A DNA stretch of 64,000 nucleotides, taken from Geodermatophilus ruber. Its GTDB lineage: Bacteria; Actinomycetota; Actinomycetes; Mycobacteriales; Geodermatophilaceae. This document shows positions 19,937 through 29,168 of the stretch, one piece after another. How positions within the stretch are numbered: position 1 is the stretch's first letter; every line of letters starts with the position of its first letter. The notes beneath the pieces were generated by a model. That model did no database searches. It saw nothing but the letters and a program-made list of their open reading frames with translations, and was not told the DNA's origin. The stretch is taken from contig NZ_FOSW01000004.1 in assembly GCF_900114385.1 (NCBI RefSeq), forward strand, positions 186,001-250,000, written 5' to 3'. Made by a program: the position numbers and the translations under genes.

Positions 19937-20521
19937 CTACGACGAGTAGACCTCGGGCTTGAGCGTCGCGATGTAGGGCAGGTCGCGGTAGCGCTCGGCG
20001 TAGTCCAGCCCGTAGCCGACGACGAACTCGTTGGGGATGTCGAACCCGATGTAGCGGACGGGCACGTCCACCTTGACCGCGTCGGGCTTGCGCAGCAGGG
20101 CGCAGACCTCCAGCGAGGCCGGACGCCGGCCCCCGAGGTTCTTGAGCAGCCAGGACAGGGTCAGCCCCGAGTCGATGATGTCCTCGATCACCAGGACGTG
20201 CCGGTCGCTGATGTCGCGGTCGAGGTCCTTGAGGATCCGCACGATCCCGGAGGAGCTGGTGGCCGACCCGTAGGAGGAGACGGCCATGAACTCCATCTGG
20301 GTGGGCAGCTGCAGCGCCCGGGCGAAGTCGCTCATGAACAGCACCGCGCCCTTGAGGACGCCGACGAGGAGGACCTCCTTGCCCGCGTAGTCCTCGGCGA
20401 TCCGCGCAGCCAGTTCGGCGATCTTCTCCTGGATCTGCTTCTCGCTCAGGAGCACGTGGTCGATGTCGGGGCCGTAGCCGTGGTGGTTGCCCAGCTCTGC
20501 GGTGCTGGCCTGCTCACTCAC
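19937..20521 (-). CDS. hpt: Hypoxanthine phosphoribosyltransferase
   Basis: Hpt salvages hypoxanthine and guanine with PRPP. The 194-residue protein has the type I PRT signature [18 protein letters not shown] (about 119-136), the flexible loop [14 protein letters not shown], and [16 protein letters not shown] near residue 53. The GTG at 20521 overlaps the tilS stop (GTGA). The tilS-hpt-ftsH arrangement is conserved across many Gram-positive bacteria. Confidence 0.96.
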   Translation of the reverse strand: MSEQASTAELGNHHGYGPDIDHVLLSEKQIQEKIAELAARIAEDYAGKEVLLVGVLKGAVLFMSDFARALQLPTQMEFMAVSSYGSATSSSGIVRILKDLDRDISDRHVLVIEDIIDSGLTLSWLLKNLGGRRPASLEVCALLRKPDAVKVDVPVRYIGFDIPNEFVVGYGLDYAERYRDLPYIATLKPEVYSS

Positions 20522-21534
20522 GTGTCGCGCTCCTCGGGAGATGCGTGTTCAGGGGCCCCGCGCGCATCCGGGGGCAGGAACACGAGCCTGCCAGACGCCC
20601 GGACGACGCCCGCACCGCCGGGTAGGTCGACCCGGCCCTGCCCGCGCCAGTGGGTGAGGAGGGCATCGACGGCGGCCAGGTGGACCGCCTGCAGGTCCGG
20701 GACGCCGGCGCCGCGCAGCCAGCTGCGCAGCACCCGGCGGCGCACCGCGGGGGCCAGCGCGGCCAGCGGGCCGGCGAGCAGCCCGTCGGCACCGGCCAGC
20801 CGGCCGAGCTCGGCGGCGGCCAGGTCGTCGAGGGCGTCGAGGTCCTCCCGCAGCATCGCGGCGGTGCGGGCCAGGGCCGGGGCGACCCCGCCCCCGAGGA
20901 TCTCCTCCAGCAGGGGCAGCGCCTCGCTGCGCAGCCGCACCCGCGTGTAGGCGGGATCGGCGTTCCAGGGGTCCTCCCACACCGGCAGCCCCTGGGCGGC
21001 GCAGGCCGCGCGGGTGGTCTCCCGCCGGACGCCGAGCAGCGGGCGCCACCAGGTCACTCCCCCGGCGGCTCGGGTCTCGACCATCCCGGCGACGCTGCGC
21101 GGCCCCGAACCGCGCCCGAGGCCGAGCAGCACGGTCTCGGCCTGGTCGTCCAGGGTGTGCCCGAGGGCGATGCGGGCACCGCCCTCCCCGCCCGCCGCCG
21201 CGAGCGCGGCGTACCGGGCGGTGCGGGCGGCGGCCTCGGGTCCGCCGTCGGTACCCACCTGCACCGGCAGGACGCGGACCGGGGCGAGCCCGAGACCGGC
21301 CAGCAGGTCGGCGGTGGTCCGGGCCCGCTCGGCCGAGCCCGGCTGCAGGCCGTGGTCGACGGTCACCGCGCCGGCCCGGACGCCGGCCCGCGGCGCCTCG
21401 AAGGCGACCGCGGCGGCCAGGGCGAGGGAGTCCGCTCCCCCGCTGACCGCGACGAGCACCGGTGCGGGCGAGGACTGCAGGCCGGGGCGCACCGCGTTGC
21501 GAACGCGGGCCACCGCGGGCGCGGGCCCGCTCAT
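20518..21534 (-). CDS. tilS: tRNA(Ile)-lysidine synthase
   Basis: TilS puts lysine on C34 of the CAU-anticodon tRNA-Ile so that it reads AUA. The 338-residue protein has the PP-loop [13 protein letters not shown] at about 27-39, [20 protein letters not shown] and WRPLLGVRR, which are all TilS marks, followed by a helical substrate-recognition domain. It lacks the long C-terminal domain of E. coli TilS, as is usual in actinobacteria. ATG 21534 opens the frame 10 nt after the preceding gene. Confidence 0.94.
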   Translation of the reverse strand: MSGPAPAVARVRNAVRPGLQSSPAPVLVAVSGGADSLALAAAVAFEAPRAGVRAGAVTVDHGLQPGSAERARTTADLLAGLGLAPVRVLPVQVGTDGGPEAAARTARYAALAAAGGEGGARIALGHTLDDQAETVLLGLGRGSGPRSVAGMVETRAAGGVTWWRPLLGVRRETTRAACAAQGLPVWEDPWNADPAYTRVRLRSEALPLLEEILGGGVAPALARTAAMLREDLDALDDLAAAELGRLAGADGLLAGPLAALAPAVRRRVLRSWLRGAGVPDLQAVHLAAVDALLTHWRGQGRVDLPGGAGVVRASGRLVFLPPDARGAPEHASPEERDT

Positions 21535-21544
21535 CGGCCCGGTC

Positions 21545-22630
21545 TCAGGCGGGGATGGCGGGGCGGCCGTGCACCCGCTCCACCCAGCGGTCGGGATCGG
21601 TGAGCTCCTCGATGCGCGGCAGCGTCTCGGGCCCGGACCAGACCCGGTTGAAGCCCTCCATGCCGACGCGGTCGACCACGCCGGCGACGAAGTGCCGGCC
21701 GTCGGCGTACTGCTTCATCTTCTGCTCCAGGCCCAGCAGCCGGCGCAGCACGCGGTCCAGCGGGCCGCGGCCCTTGCGCCGCTGGGCGAACCGCTTGCGC
21801 AGCGTCCGCACCGACGGGACGACGTCGGGGCCCACGCCGTCCATCACGAACTCGGCGTGCCCCTCCACCAGGCTCATCACGGCGGTGACCCGGTCGAGGA
21901 CGGCGCGCTGGGCGGGGTCGCGGATGAGCGCCATCAGTCCGCCGTCGTCCCCTCCCTCGATCCCGCGGACCGCGTCGCCGAGGCTGCGCAGCACGTCGCG
22001 CAGCCGCTCGCGCAGCACGTCGGGGCTCAGGTCGGTGGCCTCGATGAACTCCCCGATCTGGGCCTCGAGGTGGTCGCGCAGCCACGGGACGGCGGTGAAC
22101 TGCAACTGGTGGGTCACCTCGTGCAGGCACACCCAGAGCCGGAAGTCGCTGGGGTCGACACCGAGGCGGCGCTCGGCGTCGACGACGTTCGGGGCCACCA
22201 GCAGCAGCCGCCCGCCGGTGCCGAACACCTCGTACTGCCCGAGGACGCGGGAGGACAGGAACGCCAGGATCCCGCCGGCCTGCACCCCGGTGGCCCGCGA
22301 GCCGATGGCGGTGGCCAGCGGCCCGGGGCGGGCGTCCTGCTTCTCGGCCAGCGCGTCGACCAGCGGGTCGAGCAGCGCGGCCATCCCGGCGGTGTTCGCG
22401 TCCACCCAGCCGGGGCGGTCCACGACGGCGATCTCCGGCCTCGGGCCGTCGGGCCGCGCCCGCAGACCGGTCAGGCCCTCCACGTGCGCGACCGCGGTGG
22501 CGGCGGCCTCGTGCAGCTCGCGGACGACGGCGGCGGCCTCCTCCCGGGTGGTCTCCGGCCCCGGGCCGACCAGGCGGCGGGCGGTGCGTCCGGCGAGGTC
22601 CCAGTCGACCATCGAGGGGCTGCTGCTCAT
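21545..22630 (-). CDS. Zinc-dependent metalloprotease-like protein (DUF2342, Rv3626c family)
   Basis: This 361-residue protein is of the actinobacterial zincin-like family found beside tilS. It has a HExxH motif in LHEVTHQLQF at about residue 169 and a downstream glutamate in VEGHAEFVMDGVG that could be the third zinc ligand. No signal peptide is seen, so it is probably cytoplasmic. The substrate is unknown. The flanking phrases QAGGILAFLSSRVLGQYEVF and KMKQYADGRHFVAGVVDR match my memory of the family. ATG 22630. Confidence 0.88.
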   Translation of the reverse strand: MSSSPSMVDWDLAGRTARRLVGPGPETTREEAAAVVRELHEAAATAVAHVEGLTGLRARPDGPRPEIAVVDRPGWVDANTAGMAALLDPLVDALAEKQDARPGPLATAIGSRATGVQAGGILAFLSSRVLGQYEVFGTGGRLLLVAPNVVDAERRLGVDPSDFRLWVCLHEVTHQLQFTAVPWLRDHLEAQIGEFIEATDLSPDVLRERLRDVLRSLGDAVRGIEGGDDGGLMALIRDPAQRAVLDRVTAVMSLVEGHAEFVMDGVGPDVVPSVRTLRKRFAQRRKGRGPLDRVLRRLLGLEQKMKQYADGRHFVAGVVDRVGMEGFNRVWSGPETLPRIEELTDPDRWVERVHGRPAIPA

Positions 22631-22680
22631 CTCCTCACGGTACGCGGAACGGGCGTTCGGCTGCCGTCCTCGGCGCCCGG

Positions 22681-24102
22681 TCAGCGGCAGCCGCAGCGGG
22701 CCAGCGCCGCGGCGACGTCGTCCAGCGCGGCCTCGGCGGCCGCCCGGTCTCCCGGCGCCTCGTCGGCGATCACGGCGAAGACCAGGAGCCGCCCGTCGGC
22801 GGTGACGACCGTGCCGGCCAGCGCGTGCACGCCCAGCAGCGTGCCGGTCTTGGCCCGCACCGCGCCCGGCGCGGTCGCCGGGTCCTCGTCACCCCGTTCG
22901 GCGAGGGTGCCGTCGTAGCCCGCCACGGGCAGGCCCGACAGCATCGCGGAGATCTCGGCCGGCGCACCGGTGGCGGCCCCGACGAGGACGTCGGCGAGCA
23001 GGGCCACGGGGATGCGGTCACGCAGGGACAGCCCGCTGCCGTCGGCGAGCTCGAGCCCCGCCGTGTCGAAGCCGGCCTCGGCGACCGCGCCGGTCACCGC
23101 CTCGGCCGCCCCCTCGAAGGTGGCCGGCAGATCGCGCGCCAGGGCCACGTGCCGGGCCAGCGCCTCGGCGAGCACGTTGTCCGACTGCGACACCGCCTGC
23201 TCGGCCAGCCGGGCGATCGGCGCGGACGCCACCGTGCCGAGCGCCCCGGCGCCCACCGGCGCGTCGCCGAGCGCCACGGTGGCCCCCGGGACCCCGAGGG
23301 CGTCGGCGAGCGCCATGCCCGCGTCCAGGCCCGGCTGGCCGCTGCGCGCGAGCCCACCGGGCTCCACCCGCGCACCGTCGACGGCCGCTGCGGTGATCGG
23401 CGCGGCGTAGCTGGAGGGGGCGTCGTCCGGGCCCCACCCGTCGGCGGTGAGCGGGCCGGAGAACAGCGAGTTGTCCACGACGACGCGGGTGACCTCGGTG
23501 CCCGCGGGCAGGGCCGCGCGCACCTGCTCGGCGAGATCGGCCATGGTCGCCGCGCCCGGGTAGGTCTGCGAGGGCGCGGTGCGCGACAGCGTGGGGTCCC
23601 CGCCGCCGACCAGCACCACCTCCCCGGGACCGGCACCGGCGACGACGGTCGTCTCCAGCGTCTCCTCCGGGCCGAGAGTGGTCAGCGCCGCGACGGCGGT
23701 GAGCAGCTTGGCGGTGGAGGCGGGCGTGGCCGGGTCGTCGCCGTCCCGGTCGAGCAGCAGCTCGCCGGTGGCGACGTCGACGACCTGCGCCGAGACGCCC
23801 CCGCCCAGCGCGGGAACGCTCAGCAGCGGGTCGAGCTCGGTCTGCAGCGCACGACCGGCGGGCACCGGGGCCTCGAGCGAGAGGCTCGCCAGCACCGGCT
23901 CGGCGCTGCCCAGCTCGGGCAGCGCCACCGCCGCGTCGTCGGCCCCCTGCAGCACCCCGCCGCCGCCCACGGGGCGGACGAGGAGATAGCCACCGAGGAG
24001 CGCCACCAGCAGGACGACGAGGCCGCCGAGGAGGAGGCGCCGACGGAACCGGGAGTACCTCGGCCTGACCGACGTCGACCCGCTCGACCCGATGGTGCCC
24101 AC
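22681..24102 (-). CDS. dacB: D-alanyl-D-alanine carboxypeptidase/endopeptidase, PBP4 (DacB) family
   Basis: This 473-residue S13-family peptidase acts on peptidoglycan outside the membrane. A signal-anchor helix lies at about 21-41 after a basic run. The penicillin-binding motifs are STAK (SxxK, about 130), SQSDN (SxN type, about 330) and KTGTL (about 420). The middle contains the inserted domains typical of the family ([17 protein letters not shown]). GTG 24102 is preferred with GGAGG 11 nt upstream; the frame is open further, into the ppa coding region, and those residues are non-specific. It is divergent from ppa with 55 bp between starts. Confidence 0.92.
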   Translation of the reverse strand: MGTIGSSGSTSVRPRYSRFRRRLLLGGLVVLLVALLGGYLLVRPVGGGGVLQGADDAAVALPELGSAEPVLASLSLEAPVPAGRALQTELDPLLSVPALGGGVSAQVVDVATGELLLDRDGDDPATPASTAKLLTAVAALTTLGPEETLETTVVAGAGPGEVVLVGGGDPTLSRTAPSQTYPGAATMADLAEQVRAALPAGTEVTRVVVDNSLFSGPLTADGWGPDDAPSSYAAPITAAAVDGARVEPGGLARSGQPGLDAGMALADALGVPGATVALGDAPVGAGALGTVASAPIARLAEQAVSQSDNVLAEALARHVALARDLPATFEGAAEAVTGAVAEAGFDTAGLELADGSGLSLRDRIPVALLADVLVGAATGAPAEISAMLSGLPVAGYDGTLAERGDEDPATAPGAVRAKTGTLLGVHALAGTVVTADGRLLVFAVIADEAPGDRAAAEAALDDVAAALARCGCR

Positions 24103-24157
24103 CCCCTGGAACGACCTCCGGCATCCGTCCGGGGCCCGGTGGGCCACACTACGACCC

Positions 24158-24652
24158 GTGCAGTTCGACGTGACGATCGAGATCCCGAAGGGCCAGCGGA
24201 ACAAGTACGAGCTGGACCACGCCACCGGACGCATCCGCTTGGACCGGATGCTCTTCACCTCCACCCGCTATCCGGCGGACTACGGCTACATCGAGAACAC
24301 CCTCGGCCAGGACGACGACCCGCTCGACGCCCTGGTCCTCCTGGAGGAGCCGACCTTCCCCGGCTGCCTCATCACCTGCCGCGCCATCGGCATGTTCCGG
24401 ATGACCGACGAGAAGGGCGGCGACGACAAGGTCCTGTGCGTGCCCGCGACCGACCCGCGGATGGCCCACCTGACCGACATCGGCGACGTCTCGGAGTTCG
24501 ACCGGCTGGAGATCCAGCACTTCTTCGAGACCTACAAGGACCTCGAGCCCGGCAAGTCGGTGGAAGGCGCCGAGTGGGTCGGCCGCGCGGAGGCCGAGGC
24601 GGAGATCAACGCCTCCCTGCAGCGCGCGCAGGACGCCGCGCCGCACCACTGA
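24158..24652 (+). CDS. ppa: Inorganic pyrophosphatase (family I)
   Basis: Ppa hydrolyses pyrophosphate made by biosynthetic reactions. The 164-residue soluble enzyme shows [14 protein letters not shown] (about 8-21), [11 protein letters not shown], the metal motif [10 protein letters not shown] (about 53-62) and [13 protein letters not shown]. The GTG at 24158 gives [12 protein letters not shown], the usual N-terminus. CACACT stands 7 nt before it, a weak leaderless -10. The same chromosome region also carries a membrane pyrophosphatase (hppA), so PPi disposal is doubled. Confidence 0.96.
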   Translation: MQFDVTIEIPKGQRNKYELDHATGRIRLDRMLFTSTRYPADYGYIENTLGQDDDPLDALVLLEEPTFPGCLITCRAIGMFRMTDEKGGDDKVLCVPATDPRMAHLTDIGDVSEFDRLEIQHFFETYKDLEPGKSVEGAEWVGRAEAEAEINASLQRAQDAAPHH

Positions 24653-24700
24653 CCCGGCCCTGGTCTTTCGTCGAGCGGCCGCCGAGCGCACGACGGACAC

Positions 24701-24736
24701 GACGGCGGTGCACCCCTCACGGGGTGCACCGCCGTC
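24701..24736. terminator. Bidirectional terminator between ppa and a convergent methyltransferase
   Basis: This is a perfect 16-bp inverted repeat, GACGGCGGTGCACCCC, with a 4-nt loop TCAC. It lies between two convergent genes, 48 nt after the ppa stop and 7 nt after the methyltransferase stop, so it can serve both directions. Confidence 0.85.
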
Positions 24737-24743
24737 GGCGTTC

Positions 24744-25493
24744 CTACCGCCGCGTGCCGTGCAGGACGACGGTGAGGAAGCCCAGCTCACCGCGGTAGCC
24801 GGCGAGCCACTGCCGACGGTGGGTGCGGGCGGCCTCCAGCGCCTGCGCGCGGTCGGCGTCGGTGGGCGCATCGGCGAGCGCCCAGCCGGTGAGCGCCCCG
24901 GTCCAGCACCACTCGTACTCGTCCCATTCGGCCAGGGTGCTGAGGTGGCCGTAGCCGGGCTCGTACCCCTGGCGGGCCGCCTCCGCCATCAGCCCGGGGA
25001 GATCGGGCAGCTCGCCGGGCTCGGCGCCGAGCCCGGCCAGGGCCTCCGGGCTGGGGCCGCGCTCCCAGAAACCGTCGCCGAACAGCACCCGCCCGTCCGG
25101 GCGCAGGTGGCCGCGCAGGGCGCTCAGCGTGCCGGCGGGCCCACCGAAGACGTGGCTCGCGCCCACGCACAGGACGACGTCGAACCGGCCGCTGTCGTGG
25201 GCCGCGGCGTCCCCCTCGACGAACTCGACCCGCCCGGCGAGCCCGCGCCGCTCCGCCCGCTCACGCGCCTCGGCCAGCGCGGGTGCCGACCTGTCGACAC
25301 CGACGCCGGTCACGGTCGGGTGCACCTCCAGCAGCCGCAGCAGCCACTCGCCGAAGCCGCAGCCCAGGTCCAGGACCCGCCCGCCCTCCGGCGGCGCGAG
25401 CCGGTCGAGCAGGAGGCCGACGGCGCCGTCGGAGACGGGGGCGGCCACGGGGTGCCAGCGGTGCGCGACGGCGCTGGTCAGGGCTCTGTCCAC
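24744..25493 (-). CDS. Class I SAM-dependent methyltransferase
   Basis: This 249-residue protein has the SAM-binding motif VLDLGCGFGEWLLRLL at about 36-51, followed by GVDRSAPAL and a VEGDAAAHD segment. The substrate is unknown. GTG 25493 is preferred because AGGA sits 7 nt upstream; a longer reading frame reaches 25601 but would run through the tRNA-Thr gene. The C-terminal half (about 150-240) is rich in Trp/Tyr (EWDEYEWCWTGAL), recalling small-molecule methyltransferases. Confidence 0.82.
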   Translation of the reverse strand: MDRALTSAVAHRWHPVAAPVSDGAVGLLLDRLAPPEGGRVLDLGCGFGEWLLRLLEVHPTVTGVGVDRSAPALAEARERAERRGLAGRVEFVEGDAAAHDSGRFDVVLCVGASHVFGGPAGTLSALRGHLRPDGRVLFGDGFWERGPSPEALAGLGAEPGELPDLPGLMAEAARQGYEPGYGHLSTLAEWDEYEWCWTGALTGWALADAPTDADRAQALEAARTHRRQWLAGYRGELGFLTVVLHGTRR

Positions 25494-25565
25494 CCGCACA
25501 TCCTGCTGGGCGGCCGGGGTCGGGTGCACCTGGACAGGGTGCCGATGGCCCGCTGGGCGCTGCTG

Positions 25566-25638
25566 AGCCGCCTGTCGGAATCGAACCGACGACCTTCTCA
25601 TTACGAGTGAGATGCTCTACCGACTGAGCTAAGGCGGC
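25566..25638 (-). tRNA. tRNA-Thr (anticodon CGT)
   Basis: The minus strand folds as a 73-nt tRNA. The acceptor arm GCCGCCT pairs with AGGCGGC; the D-arm is GCTCAGTCGGTAGAGC; the anticodon stem TCTCA/TGAGA encloses loop CTCGTAA with anticodon CGT; the T-arm contains GGTTCGATTCC. The discriminator is T. CCA is not encoded. Confidence 0.95.
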
Positions 25639-25696
25639 GGGCGTGCGGAGCACAGCCTACGTCACCGGCGAACCGCTGCCGCGACGGGCCGGAGTG

Positions 25697-26872
25697 TCAG
25701 GCCGGCAGCCGCAGCGCCACGGTGAGCGCCTCCACAGCGATCTGCGGCTTCACGTTCTGCTCCAGCGCCGTCCGGCAGGCCAGGACGGCGTCGATGCGGC
25801 GCAGCGCCCCCTCCGCCCCGATCCGGGCGGCGAGGTTCTCGGCGTCGGCGCGCCGGTCCGGGTGGGCCAGGGACGGCGCCTCCTCCCCGGCCTCGCGGGT
25901 TGCGGCGAGCACCAGCGCGTCCCGGTAGAGGGCGGCGAGGTCGACCAGCGCGCGGTCCAGGGAGTCCCGGCCCAGCCGGGTGGCGCGCGACTTCTGCCGC
26001 TTCTCCAGCTCCTTGAGCTGCCCGGCGCCCCGGCTCGCGGCAGCGACCCCCGGCCCTCGGGCACCGATGCCCAGGCTCTGCTTGACCGCCTCGGTCTCCG
26101 CGCCGTCGAGGGCGGCGCTCGCCCGGTCCGACTCCTCCTTCGCGGCGCCGACCAGGTCGTCGGCGGCGTTGAGGCAGGCGGCCAGCGAGACCAGCGACAG
26201 CGGGATGTCCAGGACCGCCTTGCGGGCCAGCCGGGCCTCCTCGTCGCGGGCCAGGTGCCGCGCCCGGCCGACATGCCCCCCGGCGGCCGCGGCCGACCAC
26301 GCGGCCAGCGCCGGGTCGATCCCGTCCCGGCGGACCAACACCTCGGCCACGGCGTCCACCGGCGGGGTGCGCAGGCCGACCACCCGGCAGCGGGAGCGGA
26401 TGGTCACCGGCACGTCGTCGGGGTGCAGGCTCGGCGCGCAGAGCAGGAACACCGTCCGCGCCGGAGGTTCCTCGAGCATCTTGAGGACGGTGTTGGACGC
26501 CTGCTCGGTCATCCGGTCGGCGTCCTCGACCAGCACCACCTGCCAACGGCCCTGGGACGGCGCCCGGCCCGCGATGCGCACCAGCTCGCGCACCTCGGCC
26601 ACCCCGATGGACAGCCCCTCGGGGACGACGGTCTGCACGTCGGCGTGGGTGCCGGCGAGCACCGTGCGGCAGTCGTGGCAGGTGCCGTCGCCGCCCTCGG
26701 CGCACTGCAGCGCGGCGGCGAACGCGCGGGCGGCCACCGAGCGCCCGGAGCCGGGCGGGCCGGTGAACAGCCAGGCGTGGGTCATCGCGGTGGGGTCGGC
26801 CACCGCGGCGCGCAGCTCGGCGACGACCGCCGGCTGGCCGATCACCTGCGCCCAGACACCTTCGCCGCTCAC
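25697..26872 (-). CDS. holB: DNA polymerase III subunit delta'
   Basis: Delta' is the stator of the clamp-loader complex. In this 391-residue protein the P-loop reads GPPGSGRS at about 39-46, with Arg in place of the catalytic Lys, as expected of the non-hydrolysing subunit. A zinc module follows (CAEGGDGTCHDC, about 57-68). VEDADRMTEQASNTVLKMLEEPP and the SRC motif IRSRCR are present. The GTG at 26872 overlaps the tmk stop (GTGA); tmk-holB pairing is widespread. The C-terminal half is Ala-rich and poorly conserved. Confidence 0.94.
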   Translation of the reverse strand: MSGEGVWAQVIGQPAVVAELRAAVADPTAMTHAWLFTGPPGSGRSVAARAFAAALQCAEGGDGTCHDCRTVLAGTHADVQTVVPEGLSIGVAEVRELVRIAGRAPSQGRWQVVLVEDADRMTEQASNTVLKMLEEPPARTVFLLCAPSLHPDDVPVTIRSRCRVVGLRTPPVDAVAEVLVRRDGIDPALAAWSAAAAGGHVGRARHLARDEEARLARKAVLDIPLSLVSLAACLNAADDLVGAAKEESDRASAALDGAETEAVKQSLGIGARGPGVAAASRGAGQLKELEKRQKSRATRLGRDSLDRALVDLAALYRDALVLAATREAGEEAPSLAHPDRRADAENLAARIGAEGALRRIDAVLACRTALEQNVKPQIAVEALTVALRLPA

Positions 26873-27516
26873 GCGGGCACCCCCAGCAGCGCACCCACCC
26901 GGGCCCGCACGTCGGCGGCGAGCTCGTCGGCAGGCCGCGTGGCGTCGAGGACGAGGTAGCGGCCGGGCTCGGCGGCGGCCAGCGCCCGGAACGTCGTCCG
27001 CACGCGCTGGTGGAAGTCGAGCGACTCGGACTCCAGCCGGTCCGCGGCGGCCCGCCCGCGCGCCCGGGCGAGGCCGACCTCGGGGGGCAGGTCCAGCAGC
27101 ACGGTGAGGTCGGGCCGCAGGCCCTCGGTGGCCCAGCGGGAGAGAGTGCGCACCTCCTCGAGGGAGAGCGTGCGGCCGGCGCCCTGGTAGGCCAGCGAGC
27201 TGTCGACGAACCGGTCGGTGATGACCACCTCACCGGCGGCGAGCGCCGGGCGCAGCACGGCGTGCGCGTGCTGGGCGCGGTCGGCGGCGTAGAGCAGCGC
27301 CTCGGCGCGCGGGGACAGGCCGGTGTGCGCGCGGTCGAGCACGATCGCGCGGATCGCGGCACCGGCGGGGGTGCCGCCCGGCTCGAACGTGGCGAGCGCC
27401 GGCCGGCCCTCGGCGGTCAGCCACTCCTGCAGCCGCCGCACCTGGGTGGACTTGCCCGCGCCCTCGCCGCCCTCGAAGGCGATGAACAGCCCGCGCAGGG
27501 GTTCGTCGTCGGACAC
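26869..27516 (-). CDS. tmk: Thymidylate kinase
   Basis: Tmk phosphorylates dTMP to dTDP. The 215-residue protein has the P-loop FEGGEGAGKSTQ (about 14-25), DRFVDSSLAYQGAGR in the middle and a LID region RARGRAAADRLES. GTG 27516 opens with VSDDEPLRGLFIAFEG. It overlaps holB by four bases and diverges from the next gene across 103 bp. Confidence 0.96.
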   Translation of the reverse strand: MSDDEPLRGLFIAFEGGEGAGKSTQVRRLQEWLTAEGRPALATFEPGGTPAGAAIRAIVLDRAHTGLSPRAEALLYAADRAQHAHAVLRPALAAGEVVITDRFVDSSLAYQGAGRTLSLEEVRTLSRWATEGLRPDLTVLLDLPPEVGLARARGRAAADRLESESLDFHQRVRTTFRALAAAEPGRYLVLDATRPADELAADVRARVGALLGVPA

Positions 27517-27606
27517 GGGGATCGCGGGCTCCAGTCGGTCGGGATGGGCAGGTGGGCGGCCGCCACGCTACCGGTGGGCACCGACGGGCCCGGGCCTCCA
27601 CGAGCC

Positions 27607-27612
27607 TAGGGT
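27607..27612 (+). promoter_or_regulatory. Candidate leaderless promoter -10 box
   Basis: TAGGGT lies exactly 7 nt before the ATG at 27620, so the transcript would begin at or next to the start codon. No ribosome-binding site is present between them. Confidence 0.5.
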
Positions 27613-27619
27613 CGGAGCC

Positions 27620-28420
27620 ATGACCGGCATCGGCACGTGGGACCCGGCCGGCTACCTCCGGTACGCCGGCGAGCGGACCCGGCCGTTCACCGACCTGCTG
27701 GCCCGGGTCGACGCCGCGGACCCCCGGGTGGTCGTCGACCTCGGCTGCGGGGAGGGCACGCTGACCGCCTCCCTCGCCGGCCGGTGGCCGGGCGCGCGGG
27801 TGACCGGCGTGGACTCCTCCCCGGAGATGCTCGCCGCCGCGGCGGCCCGCGTGGTGCCCGGCCGGGTGGAGTTCACCCTCGGGGACGTGCGCGACTGGCA
27901 GCCCCGGGAGCGGGTCGACGTCCTGGTCACCAACGCCGTCCTGCACTGGGTGCCCGGCCACGCCGACCTGCTGGTCCGGTGGGCCGGTCAGCTGGCCCCC
28001 GGTGGCTGGGTGGCCGTGCAGGTGCCGGGCAACTTCCGGGCGCCGAGCCACGTCCTGCTGGCCGAGCTGTGCCGCTCACCGCGCTGGGCACCGGTGCTGG
28101 CCGAGGTCGCACCGGCGGCGGACGCCGTGCTGGACCCGGCCGGCTATCTGGAGGTGCTCGCCGGCGAGGGGCTGGCCGTCGAGGCGTGGGAGACGACGTA
28201 CCTGCACGCGCTGGCCGGGACCGATCCCGTGCTCGGCTGGGTGCGCAGCACGGCGCTGCGGCCGGTACTCGCCCGGCTCGGGGAGGAGGACACCGCCGAG
28301 CTGACGGCGGAGTACGCCGCGGCGTTGCGGCGGGCCTACCCGCCTCGCGCGGACGGCACGACGCTGCTGCCGTTCCGGCGGGTGTTCGCCGTCGGTCAGG
28401 CGCCGGGGACGAGCCGGTAG
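27620..28420 (+). CDS. Trans-aconitate 2-methyltransferase-like SAM methyltransferase
   Basis: This 266-residue methyltransferase resembles E. coli Tam. It starts MTGIGTWDPAGYLRYAGERT and has motif I VVDLGCGEGTLTASL (about 37-51), VTGVDSSPEMLAAA, LVTNAVLHWVPGH and GGWVAVQVPGN in family order. Tam methyl-esterifies trans-aconitate, a TCA-cycle poison; the substrate here is inferred. The ATG at 27620 appears leaderless. Its last 25 bp overlap the 3' end of the convergent methyltransferase gene. Confidence 0.88.
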   Translation: MTGIGTWDPAGYLRYAGERTRPFTDLLARVDAADPRVVVDLGCGEGTLTASLAGRWPGARVTGVDSSPEMLAAAAARVVPGRVEFTLGDVRDWQPRERVDVLVTNAVLHWVPGHADLLVRWAGQLAPGGWVAVQVPGNFRAPSHVLLAELCRSPRWAPVLAEVAPAADAVLDPAGYLEVLAGEGLAVEAWETTYLHALAGTDPVLGWVRSTALRPVLARLGEEDTAELTAEYAAALRRAYPPRADGTTLLPFRRVFAVGQAPGTSR

Positions 28421-29160
28421 GCGTCGGTCCGGTAACGCAGCTCGACCAGGTCGCGACCGCGGGTGTCCGGGTGCGTCGCCAGCACCTCGCGGACGCCGCC
28501 GAGGAACTCCGCCCGGCGGGCGTCGTCCATCGTCGCGACGTAGCTGCGGGTGGCGATGCCGGCGACGACCTGCTCGGGGGCGACCCGCTGGACGACGGCG
28601 GAGCGGAACCGCTCGACCCGGGCGTCCAGCGCGCGGGCGAAGTCCTCGACGACCTGCTGGTCGGCCTCGTGGCCGCGAGCCGCGGCGGCGAGGACCGCAT
28701 CGAGCGCGCCCACCCACGGCACCTGCTCGTCCCGGGTGTTCCAGACCAGGCCGACCACCCCGCCGGGCCGCAGCACGCGGCGCATCTCGCCGGCCGCCGG
28801 CTCCGGGGCGAACCAGTGCGCCGCCTGGCCCGCGACGACGGCGTCCACGCTGGCGTCCGGCAGCGGCACGGCCTCGGCGTCGCCGACGTGCGCCACCACC
28901 TGCGGGTGGCGGACGCGCAGCTCGGCGAGCATCCCCTCGGCCGGGTCGACAGCGACGACCTCGTGCCCGGCGGCGAGCAGCACACCGGTCAGCAGCCCGG
29001 TGCCGGCGCCCAGGTCGAGCACCCGCAGCGGCCGCTCGCCGAGCAGGAACGCCACCGCGTCGGCCGGGTAGTCCGGCCGCAGCGCGGCATAGCCGGCCGC
29101 GACGGAGCCGAAGGACAGCCGCCGCTCCCGCCACGCGGCCGGGTCGAGGTCCCTGGTCAC
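28396..29160 (-). CDS. Class I SAM-dependent methyltransferase
   Basis: This 254-residue protein is in the UbiE/Methyltransf_11 group. It has VLDLGAGTGLLTGVLLAAG at about 46-64, AVDPAEGMLAELR, VAGQAAHWFAPEPAAGEMRRVLRPGG and VGLVWNTRDE. The substrate is unknown. It begins 8 nt after the topA stop on the same strand, so it may be co-transcribed with topA. Its 3' end overlaps the convergent methyltransferase gene by 25 bp. Confidence 0.9.
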   Translation of the reverse strand: MTRDLDPAAWRERRLSFGSVAAGYAALRPDYPADAVAFLLGERPLRVLDLGAGTGLLTGVLLAAGHEVVAVDPAEGMLAELRVRHPQVVAHVGDAEAVPLPDASVDAVVAGQAAHWFAPEPAAGEMRRVLRPGGVVGLVWNTRDEQVPWVGALDAVLAAAARGHEADQQVVEDFARALDARVERFRSAVVQRVAPEQVVAGIATRSYVATMDDARRAEFLGGVREVLATHPDTRGRDLVELRYRTDAYRLVPGA

Positions 29161-29168
29161 CCGCGGCC

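Noticed and set aside
25494-25601. Longer N-terminus for the methyltransferase at 24744-25493.
   Set aside because: It would run into the tRNA-Thr gene; GTG 25493 has a properly spaced AGGA.
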